Shown here piece by piece: positions 1 through 9,339 of a DNA stretch of 64,000 bases. Location: positions 5,022,001-5,086,000 of the forward strand of contig NZ_CP134399.1 of NCBI RefSeq assembly GCF_002968295.1, read 5' to 3'. The position numbers and the translations under genes are program-made. Source of the stretch: Mycobacterium sp. ITM-2016-00317. Lineage in GTDB: Bacteria; Actinomycetota; Actinomycetes; Mycobacteriales; Mycobacteriaceae. How positions within the stretch are numbered: position 1 is the first letter of the stretch; each line of letters starts with the position of its first letter. The notes under the pieces were generated by a model that was given only the letters and a program-made list of their open reading frames with translations, ran no database searches and was not told the DNA's origin.

Positions 1-704
1 TCGTAGCCCTTGTTGCGCGCGACCTCGAACAGCGCCTGCTGGGTGGTACCGCGCAAAATCGGATACCACGGGGGCGGTGTCAGCAGGCACGTCCCGCCGT
101 CAGGCGATGCCGTCGCGATGACGACGGTCGAGCGGGGCCCCTCGAGGATGTGCCCGTCGGTGCTGACGAAGATGACGTCGCCGGCGCCGTGCCGTTCTGC
201 GTGCCGCAGCGCCGCCATGTTCACCGCGTACGACAGCGTCTTCGCGCCGGCCAGCAGCCACGGCATCGCGTCGATGCCGTCGGCGGGCAGGCTGCGTTGC
301 AGGGTCATCGCGGCCACCCCGTCGCGTCGCACGGCGGCGACGCGTGACGGCAGCGGGCCGACCGTCGCATATGCGGTGGGCGTCGAACCGTGTTCGCGGC
401 CCCGGCTGTACACCAGCCGCAGCACGCCCTCGTCCGGTCCCGCGGCCAGCCAGCAGTCCACCGCGACAGCCACCGCCGCCCGCCACTGCCCGGCGTCCGG
501 CTCGGGCAGATCGAGGAGTCGGGCGGAGTGCGCCAGCCGGTCCAGGTGGGCACCCAGCAGGCACGGCCCGCCGTCGCGCACCAGCAACGTCTCGAAGATT
601 CCGTCACCGCGCACCGCCGCGAGGTCGTCGGCGAACAGCAACGGCGCCTGCGGGTCGTGCAGCTGCCCGTCGAGGGTGACGACGACGCCCGGATGGTCAG
701 CCAT
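1..704 (-). CDS. pabC: Aminodeoxychorismate lyase (partial, runs off left edge)
   Basis: This is a class IV PLP-fold enzyme expected to release 4-aminobenzoate and pyruvate from aminodeoxychorismate in folate synthesis. The visible 234 residues begin MADHPGVVVTLDGQ at the ATG at 704. They contain the family's RGDGIFETLLV segment near residue 33 and AGAKTLSYAVN, whose lysine (about residue 155) is the expected Schiff-base residue. About 50 C-terminal residues lie beyond the left edge. The gene diverges from the ygfZ-like gene at 758, matching the Rv0812/Rv0811c arrangement as remembered. A branched-chain aminotransferase-like activity is the alternative within this fold. Confidence 0.85.
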   Translation of the reverse strand, partial: MADHPGVVVTLDGQLHDPQAPLLFADDLAAVRGDGIFETLLVRDGGPCLLGAHLDRLAHSARLLDLPEPDAGQWRAAVAVAVDCWLAAGPDEGVLRLVYSRGREHGSTPTAYATVGPLPSRVAAVRRDGVAAMTLQRSLPADGIDAMPWLLAGAKTLSYAVNMAALRHAERHGAGDVIFVSTDGHILEGPRSTVVIATASPDGGTCLLTPPPWYPILRGTTQQALFEVARNKGY

Positions 705-745
705 GGGGCATCAGCGTAGCCGCGCTTCGCTCCGCCGCCGACTCG

Positions 746-758
746 TACAGTTGGATCA
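746..758 (+). promoter_or_regulatory. Leaderless promoter -10 element (TACAGT)
   Basis: TACAGT at 746-751 is followed by exactly six bases and then the ATG at 758. This is the TANNNT-N6-ATG geometry of mycobacterial leaderless transcripts, in which transcription starts at the first base of the start codon. No Shine-Dalgarno sequence is visible, which agrees. Confidence 0.55.
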
Positions 759-1843
759 TGTCTGCCGTTCCCGCCCCCGATCCAGGACCCGACGCCGGAG
801 CGGTCTGGCACTACGGAGACCCGCTCGGCGAGCAGCGCACCGCCGCCGAGGGGGCCGTCGTGGTCGACCGGTCCCACCGCGCGGTGATCACGATCACCGG
901 CGCCGAGCGCCGGTCGTGGCTGCACACCGTGTCCAGCCAGCACGTCAGCGAGCTCCCCGCTGGCGCGGTGACCGAGAATCTGAGCCTGGACGGGCAGGGC
1001 CGTGTGGAAGATCACTGGCTGCAGACCCAGCTCGACGGGCGCACAGTGCTCGACACCGAGCCTTGGCGCGGTGAGCCGCTGCTGACCTTCCTGCGCAAGA
1101 TGGTGTTCTGGGCCGACGTCGCCGTGGAGTCCGCGGACCTCGCAGTGTTGTCCCTGCTGGGCCCCGGTGTCGCCGATCCTTCGGTGTCCGCCGCGCTCGG
1201 CCTGTCGGCACTGCCCGACCCGGCGACCGCGGTGGAACTGCCCGGCGGCGGCTTCGTCCGGCGCCTGCCCGGCACGTCGGTCGAGGTCGACGTCGTGGTG
1301 CCCAGGTCCGAGCTCGCCGGGTGGCGGGACAAGCTGGTCGCGGCCGGGGTTCGGCAGGCCGGCGTGTGGGCCTACGAGGCGCACCGGGTCGCGGCCCGCC
1401 GACCCCGCCTGGGCCTCGACACCGACGAACGCACCATCCCGCACGAGGTCGGCTGGATCGGCGGCCCGGGTGTCGGAGCCGTGCACCTGGACAAGGGGTG
1501 CTACCGGGGCCAGGAGACCGTGGCACGCGTGCACAACCTCGGCAAACCGCCGCGGATGCTGGTCCTGCTGCACCTCGACGGCTCCGCCGACCGGCCCGCC
1601 ACCGGGGATCCGCTGCTCGCCGGTGGCCGCACCGTCGGCCGGTTGGGCACCGTCGTGGACCACGTCGACGAGGGCGTGATCGCATTGGCTCTGCTCAAGC
1701 GCGGCCTGCCGACGGACACCGCATTGACGACGGGCGGGGACGTCGAGGTGCCCGCAGCCATCGACCCCGATTCGGTGGCCACAGTCGACGGAATGGGCGC
1801 CGGACGTCTCGCCGTGGAGCGGCTGCGCGGCGGCGCGAGGTGA
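758..1843 (+). CDS. YgfZ/GcvT-fold folate-binding protein
   Basis: This 361-residue protein is of the GcvT-like tetrahydrofolate-binding fold. The YgfZ signature KGCYRGQE starts at residue 246 and contains the conserved cysteine. YgfZ proteins take part in assembly or repair of iron-sulfur clusters with folate as cofactor; that role is family knowledge rather than seen here. The closest remembered counterpart is Rv0811c. The ATG at 758 has a perfect leaderless promoter in front of it. Divergent placement from pabC joins two folate-related genes. Confidence 0.85.
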   Translation: MSAVPAPDPGPDAGAVWHYGDPLGEQRTAAEGAVVVDRSHRAVITITGAERRSWLHTVSSQHVSELPAGAVTENLSLDGQGRVEDHWLQTQLDGRTVLDTEPWRGEPLLTFLRKMVFWADVAVESADLAVLSLLGPGVADPSVSAALGLSALPDPATAVELPGGGFVRRLPGTSVEVDVVVPRSELAGWRDKLVAAGVRQAGVWAYEAHRVAARRPRLGLDTDERTIPHEVGWIGGPGVGAVHLDKGCYRGQETVARVHNLGKPPRMLVLLHLDGSADRPATGDPLLAGGRTVGRLGTVVDHVDEGVIALALLKRGLPTDTALTTGGDVEVPAAIDPDSVATVDGMGAGRLAVERLRGGAR

Positions 1844-1937
1844 TCGCGCACGACAGGCGGCGCGCTCCCGTAGGGCCTGCCAGCACCACACCGCGAAGCA
1901 CGGTAAGCTGACCGCAGGACAATAAACACACTCAGAT

Positions 1938-1966
1938 CGGAGCCGCCTAGTAATTGGGCCGCTCCG
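1938..1966 (+). other. 5' leader hairpin before DUF3073 gene
   Basis: CGGAGCCGCC (1938-1947) pairs with GGGCCGCTCCG (1956-1966) with one internal C-C mismatch, around the loop TAGTAATT. The stem ends 23 nt before the ATG at 1990. The 146-bp gap from 1844 to 1989 holds this hairpin and no other feature I can support. It could be a leader structure or a weak terminator of the upstream gene. Confidence 0.4.
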
Positions 1967-1989
1967 TTATTGCGCGAGGGGGTTCCCCC

Positions 1990-2175
1990 ATGGGCCGCGG
2001 CCGGGCAAAGGCAAAGCAGACCAAGGTTGCACGTGAGCTTAAGTACAGCTCACCCCAGACCGATTTTGAGCGGCTACAGCGCGAGCTGTCGAACGCTCCC
2101 GACAACGACCGCCTGAACGGCAGCGACACGCTGTCCGACGACGGCTGGTCGGACGAGGACGACTGGCGGCGCTGA
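1990..2175 (+). CDS. DUF3073 family small protein
   Basis: This is a 61-residue protein starting MGRGRAKAKQTKVARELKY, the very conserved basic N-terminus of the actinobacterial DUF3073 family (Rv0810c type). An acidic tail rich in Asp and Ser follows (SDTLSDDGWSDEDDWRR). The ATG at 1990 is preferred over an in-frame start at 1954 because the family begins there and GAGGGGG lies just upstream. The charge pattern (basic head, acidic tail) is suggestive of nucleic-acid association, but no function is established. It ends 27 bp before the convergent purM stop. Confidence 0.85.
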   Translation: MGRGRAKAKQTKVARELKYSSPQTDFERLQRELSNAPDNDRLNGSDTLSDDGWSDEDDWRR

Positions 2176-2202
2176 GGCCGCCAGTCCCCCGTCCGGGGAG
2201 CG

Positions 2203-3276
<1,074 letters not shown>

Positions 3277-3398
3277 CGCAAGCAAGGCTACCCGCGCACG
3301 CGCGGCAGATCGCTGCCAGTATGCGTTGAACGCCGACGGGATGGCCCGGACTCGTGAACGCGGGTTTGCCACGCCACGGAAGTGGACATCCCCGCGCC

Positions 3399-4379
3399 AT
3401 GCCCGCTGAGCATGTCCGTTGCGTTGTCACGGGCGCGACCGGTTACATCGGTGGCCGCCTGGTGCCCGCCCTCCTCGACCGCGGCCACGCCGTGCGGGCG
3501 ATGGCCCGCACGCCGGCGAAGCTGGACCGTGCCGAATGGCGGGTCCGTGCCGAGGTGGTGCGCGGTGACCTGACGGACCCGGAATCGCTGGTGGCGGCGT
3601 TCGAGGACACCGACGTCGTCTACTACCTGGTGCACTCGATGGGCACCTCGAAGGATTTCGTCGCCGAGGAAGCGCAGTCCGCACGCAACGTGGTCGACGC
3701 CGCGAAGAGGGCCGGCGTCGGGCGGGTGGTGTACCTGAGCGGTCTCCATCCCGACGGCGTCGAACTGTCCCGCCACCTCGCGTCGCGCACCGAGGTCGGT
3801 GACATCCTCATCGACTCCGGTGTCGAGACCGTGGTGCTGCAGGCAGGCATCGTGATCGGCTCGGGGTCCGCGTCGTTCGAGATGATCCGCCACCTGACCG
3901 ACCGGCTGCCGGTGATGACGACGCCGAAGTGGGTGCACAACCAGATCCAGCCGATCTCCATCGACGACGCGCTGCATTACCTGGTCGAGGCCGCGACCGC
4001 GGCGGTGCCGGAATCGCGGACGTGGGATGTCGGCGGGCCGGACGTACTCGAGTACGGCGATGCGATGCAGGTCTACGCCGACATCGCCGGGTTGCACCCG
4101 CGGAGGTTCCTGGTGTTGCCGTGGCTGACCCCGACGCTGGCGAGCCGCTGGGTGAGTCTGGTGACGCCGATTCCGTCGGGGCTGGCACGGCCGCTGGTCG
4201 AGTCGTTGGAGTGCGACGCCGTGATCCACGAACACGACATCGACACGGTGATCCCGCCGCCACCGGACGGTCTGACGGGCTATCGGGACGCGGTCAGCCA
4301 GGCGTTGCAGCAGGACGGCACCGCCGCCAAGGGCGGCCGGCGGCACTTGGTGAGGTTCAGCCCGGCGGCTGGGACTTAG
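3399..4379 (+). CDS. NAD(P)-binding atypical SDR (NmrA/epimerase-like)
   Basis: This 326-residue Rossmann protein carries GATGYIGGRL at the N-terminus, characteristic of atypical or extended short-chain dehydrogenases that bind NAD(P). VVRGDLTD and VYYLVHSMG follow. No clear YxxxK catalytic pair stands out, so it may be a sensor or reductase rather than a classical epimerase. The ATG at 3399 is chosen because the Rossmann strand starts directly after it. It lies between purM and purF, which I remember as adjacent in M. tuberculosis. Its TAG stop overlaps the convergent purF stop by 4 bp. The substrate is unknown. Confidence 0.75.
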   Translation: MPAEHVRCVVTGATGYIGGRLVPALLDRGHAVRAMARTPAKLDRAEWRVRAEVVRGDLTDPESLVAAFEDTDVVYYLVHSMGTSKDFVAEEAQSARNVVDAAKRAGVGRVVYLSGLHPDGVELSRHLASRTEVGDILIDSGVETVVLQAGIVIGSGSASFEMIRHLTDRLPVMTTPKWVHNQIQPISIDDALHYLVEAATAAVPESRTWDVGGPDVLEYGDAMQVYADIAGLHPRRFLVLPWLTPTLASRWVSLVTPIPSGLARPLVESLECDAVIHEHDIDTVIPPPPDGLTGYRDAVSQALQQDGTAAKGGRRHLVRFSPAAGT

Positions 4380-5914
4380 GGCCTTCTCAGCGCGGAGGCG
4401 TTGTCGTTGTCGTTGACAGACTTCAGCGGAATCCCCGTGCGGGCGGCGGTCTCCAGCATGTGCTCGATGACGTTCTTGCCCAGCGCGGTCTCACCGGGCA
4501 GCTCGATCGGATAGTTGCCGTCGAAGCACGCTGAGCACAACCGCGACGCGGGCTGCTCGGTGGCGGCGATCATGCCCTGCTGCGAGATGTAGCCGAGCGA
4601 ATCGGCGCCGATCGCGTGCCGGACGGCGTCGAGCATCTCGTCCTCGTCGGCCTCGGCGTTGGAGGCGTTGGCGATCAGCTCGGCCGGGGTGGCGAAGTCG
4701 ATGCCGTAGAAGCACGGCCACTTGACCGGAGGCGACGCGATCCGGACATGCACCTCCAGCGCGCCGGCTTCCCGCAGCATCCTGATCAACGCGCGCTGGG
4801 TGTTGCCGCGGACGATCGAATCGTCGACGACGATCAGCCGCTTGCCGCGGATCACCTCTTTGAGCGGGTTTAGCTTGAGCCGGATACCGAGCTGCCGGAT
4901 GGTCTGCGACGGCTGGATGAAGGTGCGGCCGACGTAGGCGTTCTTCATCAGGCCCTGGCCGAACGGGATACCGGACCCCTGGGCGTACCCGACCGCGGCC
5001 GGGGTGCCCGATTCGGGGACGCCGATCACCAGGTCGGCGTCGACCGGCTTCTCCAGCGCCAGCCTGCGGCCGATGTCGACACGGGTGGCGTGCACCGACC
5101 GGCCGCCGATCGTGCTGTCCGGGCGGGCCAGGTAGACGTACTCGAAGACACACCCCTTGGGTGAGGGCGGGGCGAACCGGGTGGAGCGCACGCCGTCGGC
5201 GTCGATGGCGAGCAGCTCACCGGGTTCGATGTCGCGGACGAACGATGCGCCGACGATGTCCAGTGCGGCGGTCTCGGAGGCGACCACCCAGCCGCGGTCC
5301 AGCCGGCCGAGGGACAGCGGCCGCACACCGTACGGGTCACGCGCGGCGTACAGCGTGTTCTCATCCATGAAGGTCAGGCAGAAGGCACCGCGCACGGTGG
5401 GCAGCAGTTCCAGCGCAGCCTGTTCGAGCGAGGAGTCCGCCGCGCCGTGGGCGAGCAACGCGCCCAGGATGTCGGAGTCGGTGGTGGCCGTCGCCGCGCC
5501 GCGGTTGCTCAGCAAACCCTCGTCACGGGCGCGGGCGGCGAGTTCGGCGGTGTTGACCAGATTGCCGTTGTGGCCCAGGGCGACCCCGGTGCCGGCGGCG
5601 GTGTTGCGGAACACCGGCTGCGCGTTCTCCCACGTGGTGGAGCCGGTGGTGGAGTAGCGGCAGTGCCCGACGGCGACGTGGCCCTGCATGGCGGCGAGGG
5701 TCTGCTCGTCGAACACCTGGCTGACCAGGCCGAGATCCTTGAACACCAGCACCTGCGAGCCGTCGGCGACCGCGATGCCAGCCGCCTCCTGCCCTCTGTG
5801 TTGCAGCGCGTACAGACCGTAGTAAGTGAGCTTTGCCACTTCCTCGCCGGGCGCCCAGACCCCGAATACTCCGCACTCTTCCTTCGGATCGTTCTCAAGC
5901 TGGTCGGCGGTCAC
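4376..5914 (-). CDS. purF: Amidophosphoribosyltransferase
   Basis: PurF makes 5-phosphoribosylamine from PRPP and glutamine, the committed step of purine synthesis. The 512-residue product has a 13-residue propeptide before the N-terminal nucleophile (EECGVFGVW, Cys14). An Ntn glutaminase domain follows, then the PRTase domain with the PRPP loop LIVVDDSIVRGNT. The GTG at 5914 is preferred over an upstream in-frame frame of 44 residues because AGGGAG lies at SD distance and the processed Cys sits at the expected position. Bacillus-type PurF with a propeptide is normal for actinobacteria. It is downstream of the SCP-like gene. Confidence 0.93.
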   Translation of the reverse strand: MTADQLENDPKEECGVFGVWAPGEEVAKLTYYGLYALQHRGQEAAGIAVADGSQVLVFKDLGLVSQVFDEQTLAAMQGHVAVGHCRYSTTGSTTWENAQPVFRNTAAGTGVALGHNGNLVNTAELAARARDEGLLSNRGAATATTDSDILGALLAHGAADSSLEQAALELLPTVRGAFCLTFMDENTLYAARDPYGVRPLSLGRLDRGWVVASETAALDIVGASFVRDIEPGELLAIDADGVRSTRFAPPSPKGCVFEYVYLARPDSTIGGRSVHATRVDIGRRLALEKPVDADLVIGVPESGTPAAVGYAQGSGIPFGQGLMKNAYVGRTFIQPSQTIRQLGIRLKLNPLKEVIRGKRLIVVDDSIVRGNTQRALIRMLREAGALEVHVRIASPPVKWPCFYGIDFATPAELIANASNAEADEDEMLDAVRHAIGADSLGYISQQGMIAATEQPASRLCSACFDGNYPIELPGETALGKNVIEHMLETAARTGIPLKSVNDNDNASALRRP

Positions 5915-6026
5915 GATCAGGCTGCTCCCTGGGGCTGTGGGTGACGTCGTCAGTCTACGGTGCTGTTCCGCGAAAAGCGGAATCCCGGCGACGGTGTGGT
6001 CAAGGGAACAACGAAGATTCGCGGGC

Positions 6027-6425
6027 TCACATTCCGTCGGCGGCAATGGTGACCACGGGCAGTGCGGCGGCTATCTCGGCTGCCCGCGATCCCGACATCT
6101 GCAGCGCCCCGGCCGCGGCGGCGTCCGCGACCGACAACAGCCCGGTCGCCAGCAGCAGCCAGGTGCGGGGGTCGGTCTCGATCACGTTCGGCGGATTGCC
6201 GCGGGTGTGCGTGGGGCCGGCGATGCACTGGACGGCGACGAACGGCGGGATGCGCACTTCCACCGACGATCCCGGCGCGACAGCGGCCAGCGTGCGAGCG
6301 GTCGTCCGGACCGCCTCGGCGATCCGCGCCCGGTCCGGGGTCGCGCGGTCGTCGCGCAGCCACTGCGCCACGGCGGCCACCGCGGCGCGGGTCTTCGCCG
6401 GGTCGGCGTTGCGGCGGGCGGCCAT
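6027..6425 (-). CDS. Sterol-carrier-family (SCP2-like) protein
   Basis: This is a 132-residue protein similar in place and composition to Rv0807, which is annotated as sterol carrier family. The sequence has VEVRIPPFVAVQC followed by TWLLLATGLLSVADAAAAGAL, resembling the mycothiol-maleylpyruvate isomerase/SCP2 C-terminal fold. It lies 112 bp upstream of purF on the same strand, so it may be co-transcribed. The ligand is unknown. The start ATG at 6425 is the only early Met. Confidence 0.65.
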   Translation of the reverse strand: MAARRNADPAKTRAAVAAVAQWLRDDRATPDRARIAEAVRTTARTLAAVAPGSSVEVRIPPFVAVQCIAGPTHTRGNPPNVIETDPRTWLLLATGLLSVADAAAAGALQMSGSRAAEIAAALPVVTIAADGM

Positions 6426-6547
6426 CAGCCAAGGGTCTCAAATCACGGTCGGCGATGCGCACACGCCCCCGACTCGCCGGAACGACCGGTGCCGCAACGA
6501 ATCCCTCCGCTGCGGCGCGGGCTACCTCGCCTCTGACCGGTAATGTC

Positions 6548-6578
6548 TTGACCTCAATGCCTGTTGAGGTTTTACGTT
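6548..6578 (+). promoter_or_regulatory. MerR/SoxR-type operator-promoter
   Basis: A -35 TTGACC (6548-6553) and a -10 TACGTT (6573-6578) are separated by 19 bp rather than 17. The spacer contains the perfect dyad ACCTCAA-N6-TTGAGGT (6551-6570). Overlong spacers spanned by a dyad are the hallmark of promoters twisted into activity by MerR-family regulators. CCTCAA-N6-TTGAGG matches the outer arms of the SoxR box. The -10 is 7 nt before the ATG at 6586, implying a leaderless transcript. The cognate regulator is not in this window. Confidence 0.6.
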
Positions 6579-6585
6579 GGGCGGC

Positions 6586-7020
6586 ATGACCTTCACCACA
6601 TTCGAAATCGAGTTCATGGAGCAGGCCGACGTGGGCAGACTGGCCACCATCCAGCCGGACGGCACGCCCCAGAACAGCCCCGTGGGCTTCACCTTCAACG
6701 ACCGGCTGGGCACCATCGACATCGCCGGCTATCAGATGTCGCGCAGCCGCAAGTTCCGCAACATCGCGCAGAACAACAAGGTGGCCTTCGTCGTCGACGA
6801 CATCCCGTCAAGGGATCCGTGGCGGGTCCGCTGCCTGGAGATCCGGGGCACCGCCGAACAGGTGCTGCTGGACGAGCCCCCGCGCGAACCCAACGGGGAG
6901 CCGCTGGATGGCGCCGTCATCCGCATCACCCCGCGTCGGGTGATCAGCTTCGGGATCGACGACCAGAAGACCGAGCCGCACCAGCTCGTCGCCCACGTCC
7001 GGAACGTCGACGGCGGCTGA
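6586..7020 (+). CDS. PPOX-class, probably F420-dependent, flavin/deazaflavin oxidoreductase
   Basis: This 144-residue split-barrel protein has the pattern of pyridoxamine-phosphate-oxidase-like F420 enzymes: GRLATIQPDGTPQNSPVGF, then SRSRKFRNIAQNNKVAFVVDD. It resembles the TIGR04023 subgroup named after MSMEG_5819. The ATG at 6586 (MTFTTFEIEF) is preferred over a TTG nine bases earlier because the TTG lies in the -10 element. The SoxR-type promoter suggests induction by redox-active or electrophilic compounds. The 3' end overlaps the convergent CPBP gene by 77 bp. The substrate is unknown. Confidence 0.75.
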   Translation: MTFTTFEIEFMEQADVGRLATIQPDGTPQNSPVGFTFNDRLGTIDIAGYQMSRSRKFRNIAQNNKVAFVVDDIPSRDPWRVRCLEIRGTAEQVLLDEPPREPNGEPLDGAVIRITPRRVISFGIDDQKTEPHQLVAHVRNVDGG

Positions 7021-7618
7021 CGGCCAGCGCGGCGACCGCCCCGGCCTCGTTGACGGCGAGGTGGGCGATCATCGGTGCGGCCAGGCTGCCGGACTCGTCG
7101 TAGAGCCACGAGAAAAGCCACCCGGCGGCGCCGGTGACCAGCACCGTGCCGACGACCGGAGTTCCGGAGCTTCGCGCGTCGGGGATGTGGGACAGGCCGA
7201 ACGTCGCCGCCGCGACGAGCCGCCCGACGCGGACCCCGAAGGCCCGCTCAGCGGCGGTGCCTGCCGCCGCGCGGTAGGCGGCTTCCTCGGCCCACACCGT
7301 GCCGACGGGGATGCGCAACAACAGCCAGCGGCCGGCGTCCGGCGGCCGCGCTCCTGCGGCCATCGCGTCGCGCACCGCCGGGATCGCCGTCGCGGCGGCG
7401 ACGCTCGCCAGCACGGGCACCGCAGCCGCGCCGCCCCACCGCAGACCCGCCCACAGCGTGGGTGGCCGCAATCCCAGCAGAGGGCGGGCCAGCAGGGCCA
7501 TCGCGGTGCCGAACACCGCCTGCGGCAACGGGTTCCACCGCGGCGGGATACGCAGTTTGACCGCGCTCCAGGCGAGCACCACAGCGGCCAGCGCCGTCGC
7601 GCGCAGCCGGTCGGCCAT
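6944..7618 (-). CDS. CPBP-family intramembrane metalloprotease
   Basis: This 224-residue, strongly hydrophobic protein carries the three CPBP (Abi/CAAX protease) motifs: WAEEAAYR (EExxxR), FGLSHIPD and HLAVNEAGA. The glutamates and histidines are the presumed zinc ligands or catalytic groups in the membrane. Several transmembrane helices are evident. Its ATG at 7618 shares one base with the stop of the upstream gene (TGATG), so translation is probably coupled. The last 25 residues are an Arg/Ser-rich tail lying antisense to the PPOX gene; they may be poorly conserved. The substrate is unknown. Confidence 0.8.
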   Translation of the reverse strand: MADRLRATALAAVVLAWSAVKLRIPPRWNPLPQAVFGTAMALLARPLLGLRPPTLWAGLRWGGAAAVPVLASVAAATAIPAVRDAMAAGARPPDAGRWLLLRIPVGTVWAEEAAYRAAAGTAAERAFGVRVGRLVAAATFGLSHIPDARSSGTPVVGTVLVTGAAGWLFSWLYDESGSLAAPMIAHLAVNEAGAVAALAVSRRRRSGRGRRAGAARSSGRRSRS

Positions 7619-9339
7619 CAGGCGTCGCCGCTCTCGGTTTCCGTTTCCTCCAGCGCGATCCGGATCCTCTCGGTGTCCGCCCTGGTCCACCCTGGCGGGG
7701 CCGCGACCGCCGCCCAGCCGTCGACGATGAAGTCGCCGTAGTTGTGGCCGTGGCCGCCCGGCACCGACACGGCGTTGGTCATGTCGGCGGCGACCTGCCA
7801 GAAGGTGACGATCGGGTACCAGCGCATCGACGCGGTGCGGTCCCGCCCCGGTGGTTCGGAAAGCCAGTCGGGCCGGGTGAACAGCAGATCCTCCGACCAC
7901 CACACGATCGGGTCGGACGGATGCTGCAGGAACAGCACCCGGGTGCCGTCCCACGGGGCCGCGGCGTCGGCGGCGATCTGCTCGGCGTCGTTGCCCTGCG
8001 AGAAGCGCACCGTGCGCCCGTTGTCGTAGCGCGGTTCGACCTCGGGGGTTCCGGGGTCGCGGCGCTCGGTGATGCCGCGCCACAACGGGCTGGCGTTGGG
8101 TGGGCCGACCCACAGCACCGAGGAGAACCCCTTGCGGGAGATGTCGGGCAGCCAGTCGAAGGCGCCCTGCCCGGCCATCGAGCCCAGGCTCTCGCCGTAG
8201 AGCAGCAGCCGCGGGCGACGGTCGGGCGGCAACTCGGCCCACCGGTCACGTACGGCGTCGATCATCGACCGGCCCGATCGCATCGACTTCTGCTGATCGC
8301 CGAGGAACGAAATCCAGCTCGGCAGATAGGAATACTGCGACCCGACGATCGCGGTGTCGCCGTTGTACATCATCTCCAGCGACTTCGAGGCGATCGGGTT
8401 GATCCACCCGGTACCGGTGGTCGGTGCGATCACCAGGACCTGGCGGTCGAATGCGCGGGTGCGCTCCAATTCGCTGAGCAGTACCGCCATCCGCGCTTCG
8501 TCGGTGTCGGCGGTCTGCAGGCCGACGTAGACCCGGATCGGCTCCCGGGCGGCCCTGCCGTTGATGCGGGTGAGCTCGTCGGCGCGGAGACCACCGGCGA
8601 CGAAACTGCGCCCTTGGTGCCCGAGGGTGTCCCAGTCGGCGAAAGACTCTGGGCTGCCTGATCTTTCAGGGCGGTCAGGCTGCAGCACACCGTCTGCGGT
8701 GGTGAGGTTCTGCGGCTGGAACACCCAGTTGGCGCCGGCGAGGAAGCCACGCACCAGCACGCCGTTGACCAACGTGATCACCAGCACCACCACCACCGCG
8801 GTGCCGATGAACAGCGCGATCTCGTCGGACAGCCGCCAGCGCCGGATCAGGTACCGGGCCATCGTCCTGATGAGGTCCAGCACCACGCGGGCCCCCGCCA
8901 CGCAGAGACCGCCGACGACGGCGGCGAGGGCGAGCGTGCGCAGGTAGCTCGACGTCGCCGGCCCCTCGATGCCCATCAGGGCCGACACCTGCCGCTGCCA
9001 GGCCGCGGCGGGGATCACCATCAGCACGCAGGCGCCGACCGACGCGGTGACCGTCACAACCTTGAGCACGGCGGCCAGCCGCCTCGGAGGCGGCCACCAT
9101 TCCCGGCCCGCCAGCAGGAAGCGACGGACCATCCTGGCGAGGAACACGCCGATGCCGTAACCGATGGCGGCGTTGAGGCCGCCGATCAGCCCCTGGAACA
9201 GCCAGTCCCGGGGCAGCAGGGACGGCGTCAGCGACAGGCAGAAGAACAGCGCGCTGAACGCGATGCCGGTGAAATCGAGGCGTAGCAGGCGCCACGCCCA
9301 CAGGTATGCGGGGTTTTTCTCGGTGTCGCTACCCGTCAC
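7618..9339 (-). CDS. Membrane alpha/beta-hydrolase (Abhydrolase_9 family)
   Basis: This 573-residue protein has an N-terminal half with several membrane helices (for example [16 protein letters not shown]) and a C-terminal alpha/beta-hydrolase-like domain. That domain contains [13 protein letters not shown], with the likely nucleophile Ser384. HGHNYGD near the C-terminus probably supplies the histidine. The order matches the Pfam pair Abhydrolase_9_N and Abhydrolase_9, common in mycobacteria but uncharacterised. The GTG start at 9339 overlaps the purL stop (GTGA), and the gene's own stop overlaps the CPBP start. It therefore sits in a coupled purL-hydrolase-protease run. A role in lipid or envelope hydrolysis is inference. 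Confidence 0.75.
   Translation of the reverse strand: MTGSDTEKNPAYLWAWRLLRLDFTGIAFSALFFCLSLTPSLLPRDWLFQGLIGGLNAAIGYGIGVFLARMVRRFLLAGREWWPPPRRLAAVLKVVTVTASVGACVLMVIPAAAWQRQVSALMGIEGPATSSYLRTLALAAVVGGLCVAGARVVLDLIRTMARYLIRRWRLSDEIALFIGTAVVVVLVITLVNGVLVRGFLAGANWVFQPQNLTTADGVLQPDRPERSGSPESFADWDTLGHQGRSFVAGGLRADELTRINGRAAREPIRVYVGLQTADTDEARMAVLLSELERTRAFDRQVLVIAPTTGTGWINPIASKSLEMMYNGDTAIVGSQYSYLPSWISFLGDQQKSMRSGRSMIDAVRDRWAELPPDRRPRLLLYGESLGSMAGQGAFDWLPDISRKGFSSVLWVGPPNASPLWRGITERRDPGTPEVEPRYDNGRTVRFSQGNDAEQIAADAAAPWDGTRVLFLQHPSDPIVWWSEDLLFTRPDWLSEPPGRDRTASMRWYPIVTFWQVAADMTNAVSVPGGHGHNYGDFIVDGWAAVAAPPGWTRADTERIRIALEETETESGDA

Noticed and set aside
305..1891. 528-codon minus-strand open frame across ygfZ and pabC
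   Set aside because: It runs antisense to ygfZ and in the wrong frame through pabC; both of those have family motifs.
1844..1989. Purine or folate riboswitch upstream of the small gene
   Set aside because: Only a simple hairpin is visible; no conserved aptamer elements of purine, ZTP or THF riboswitches could be traced.
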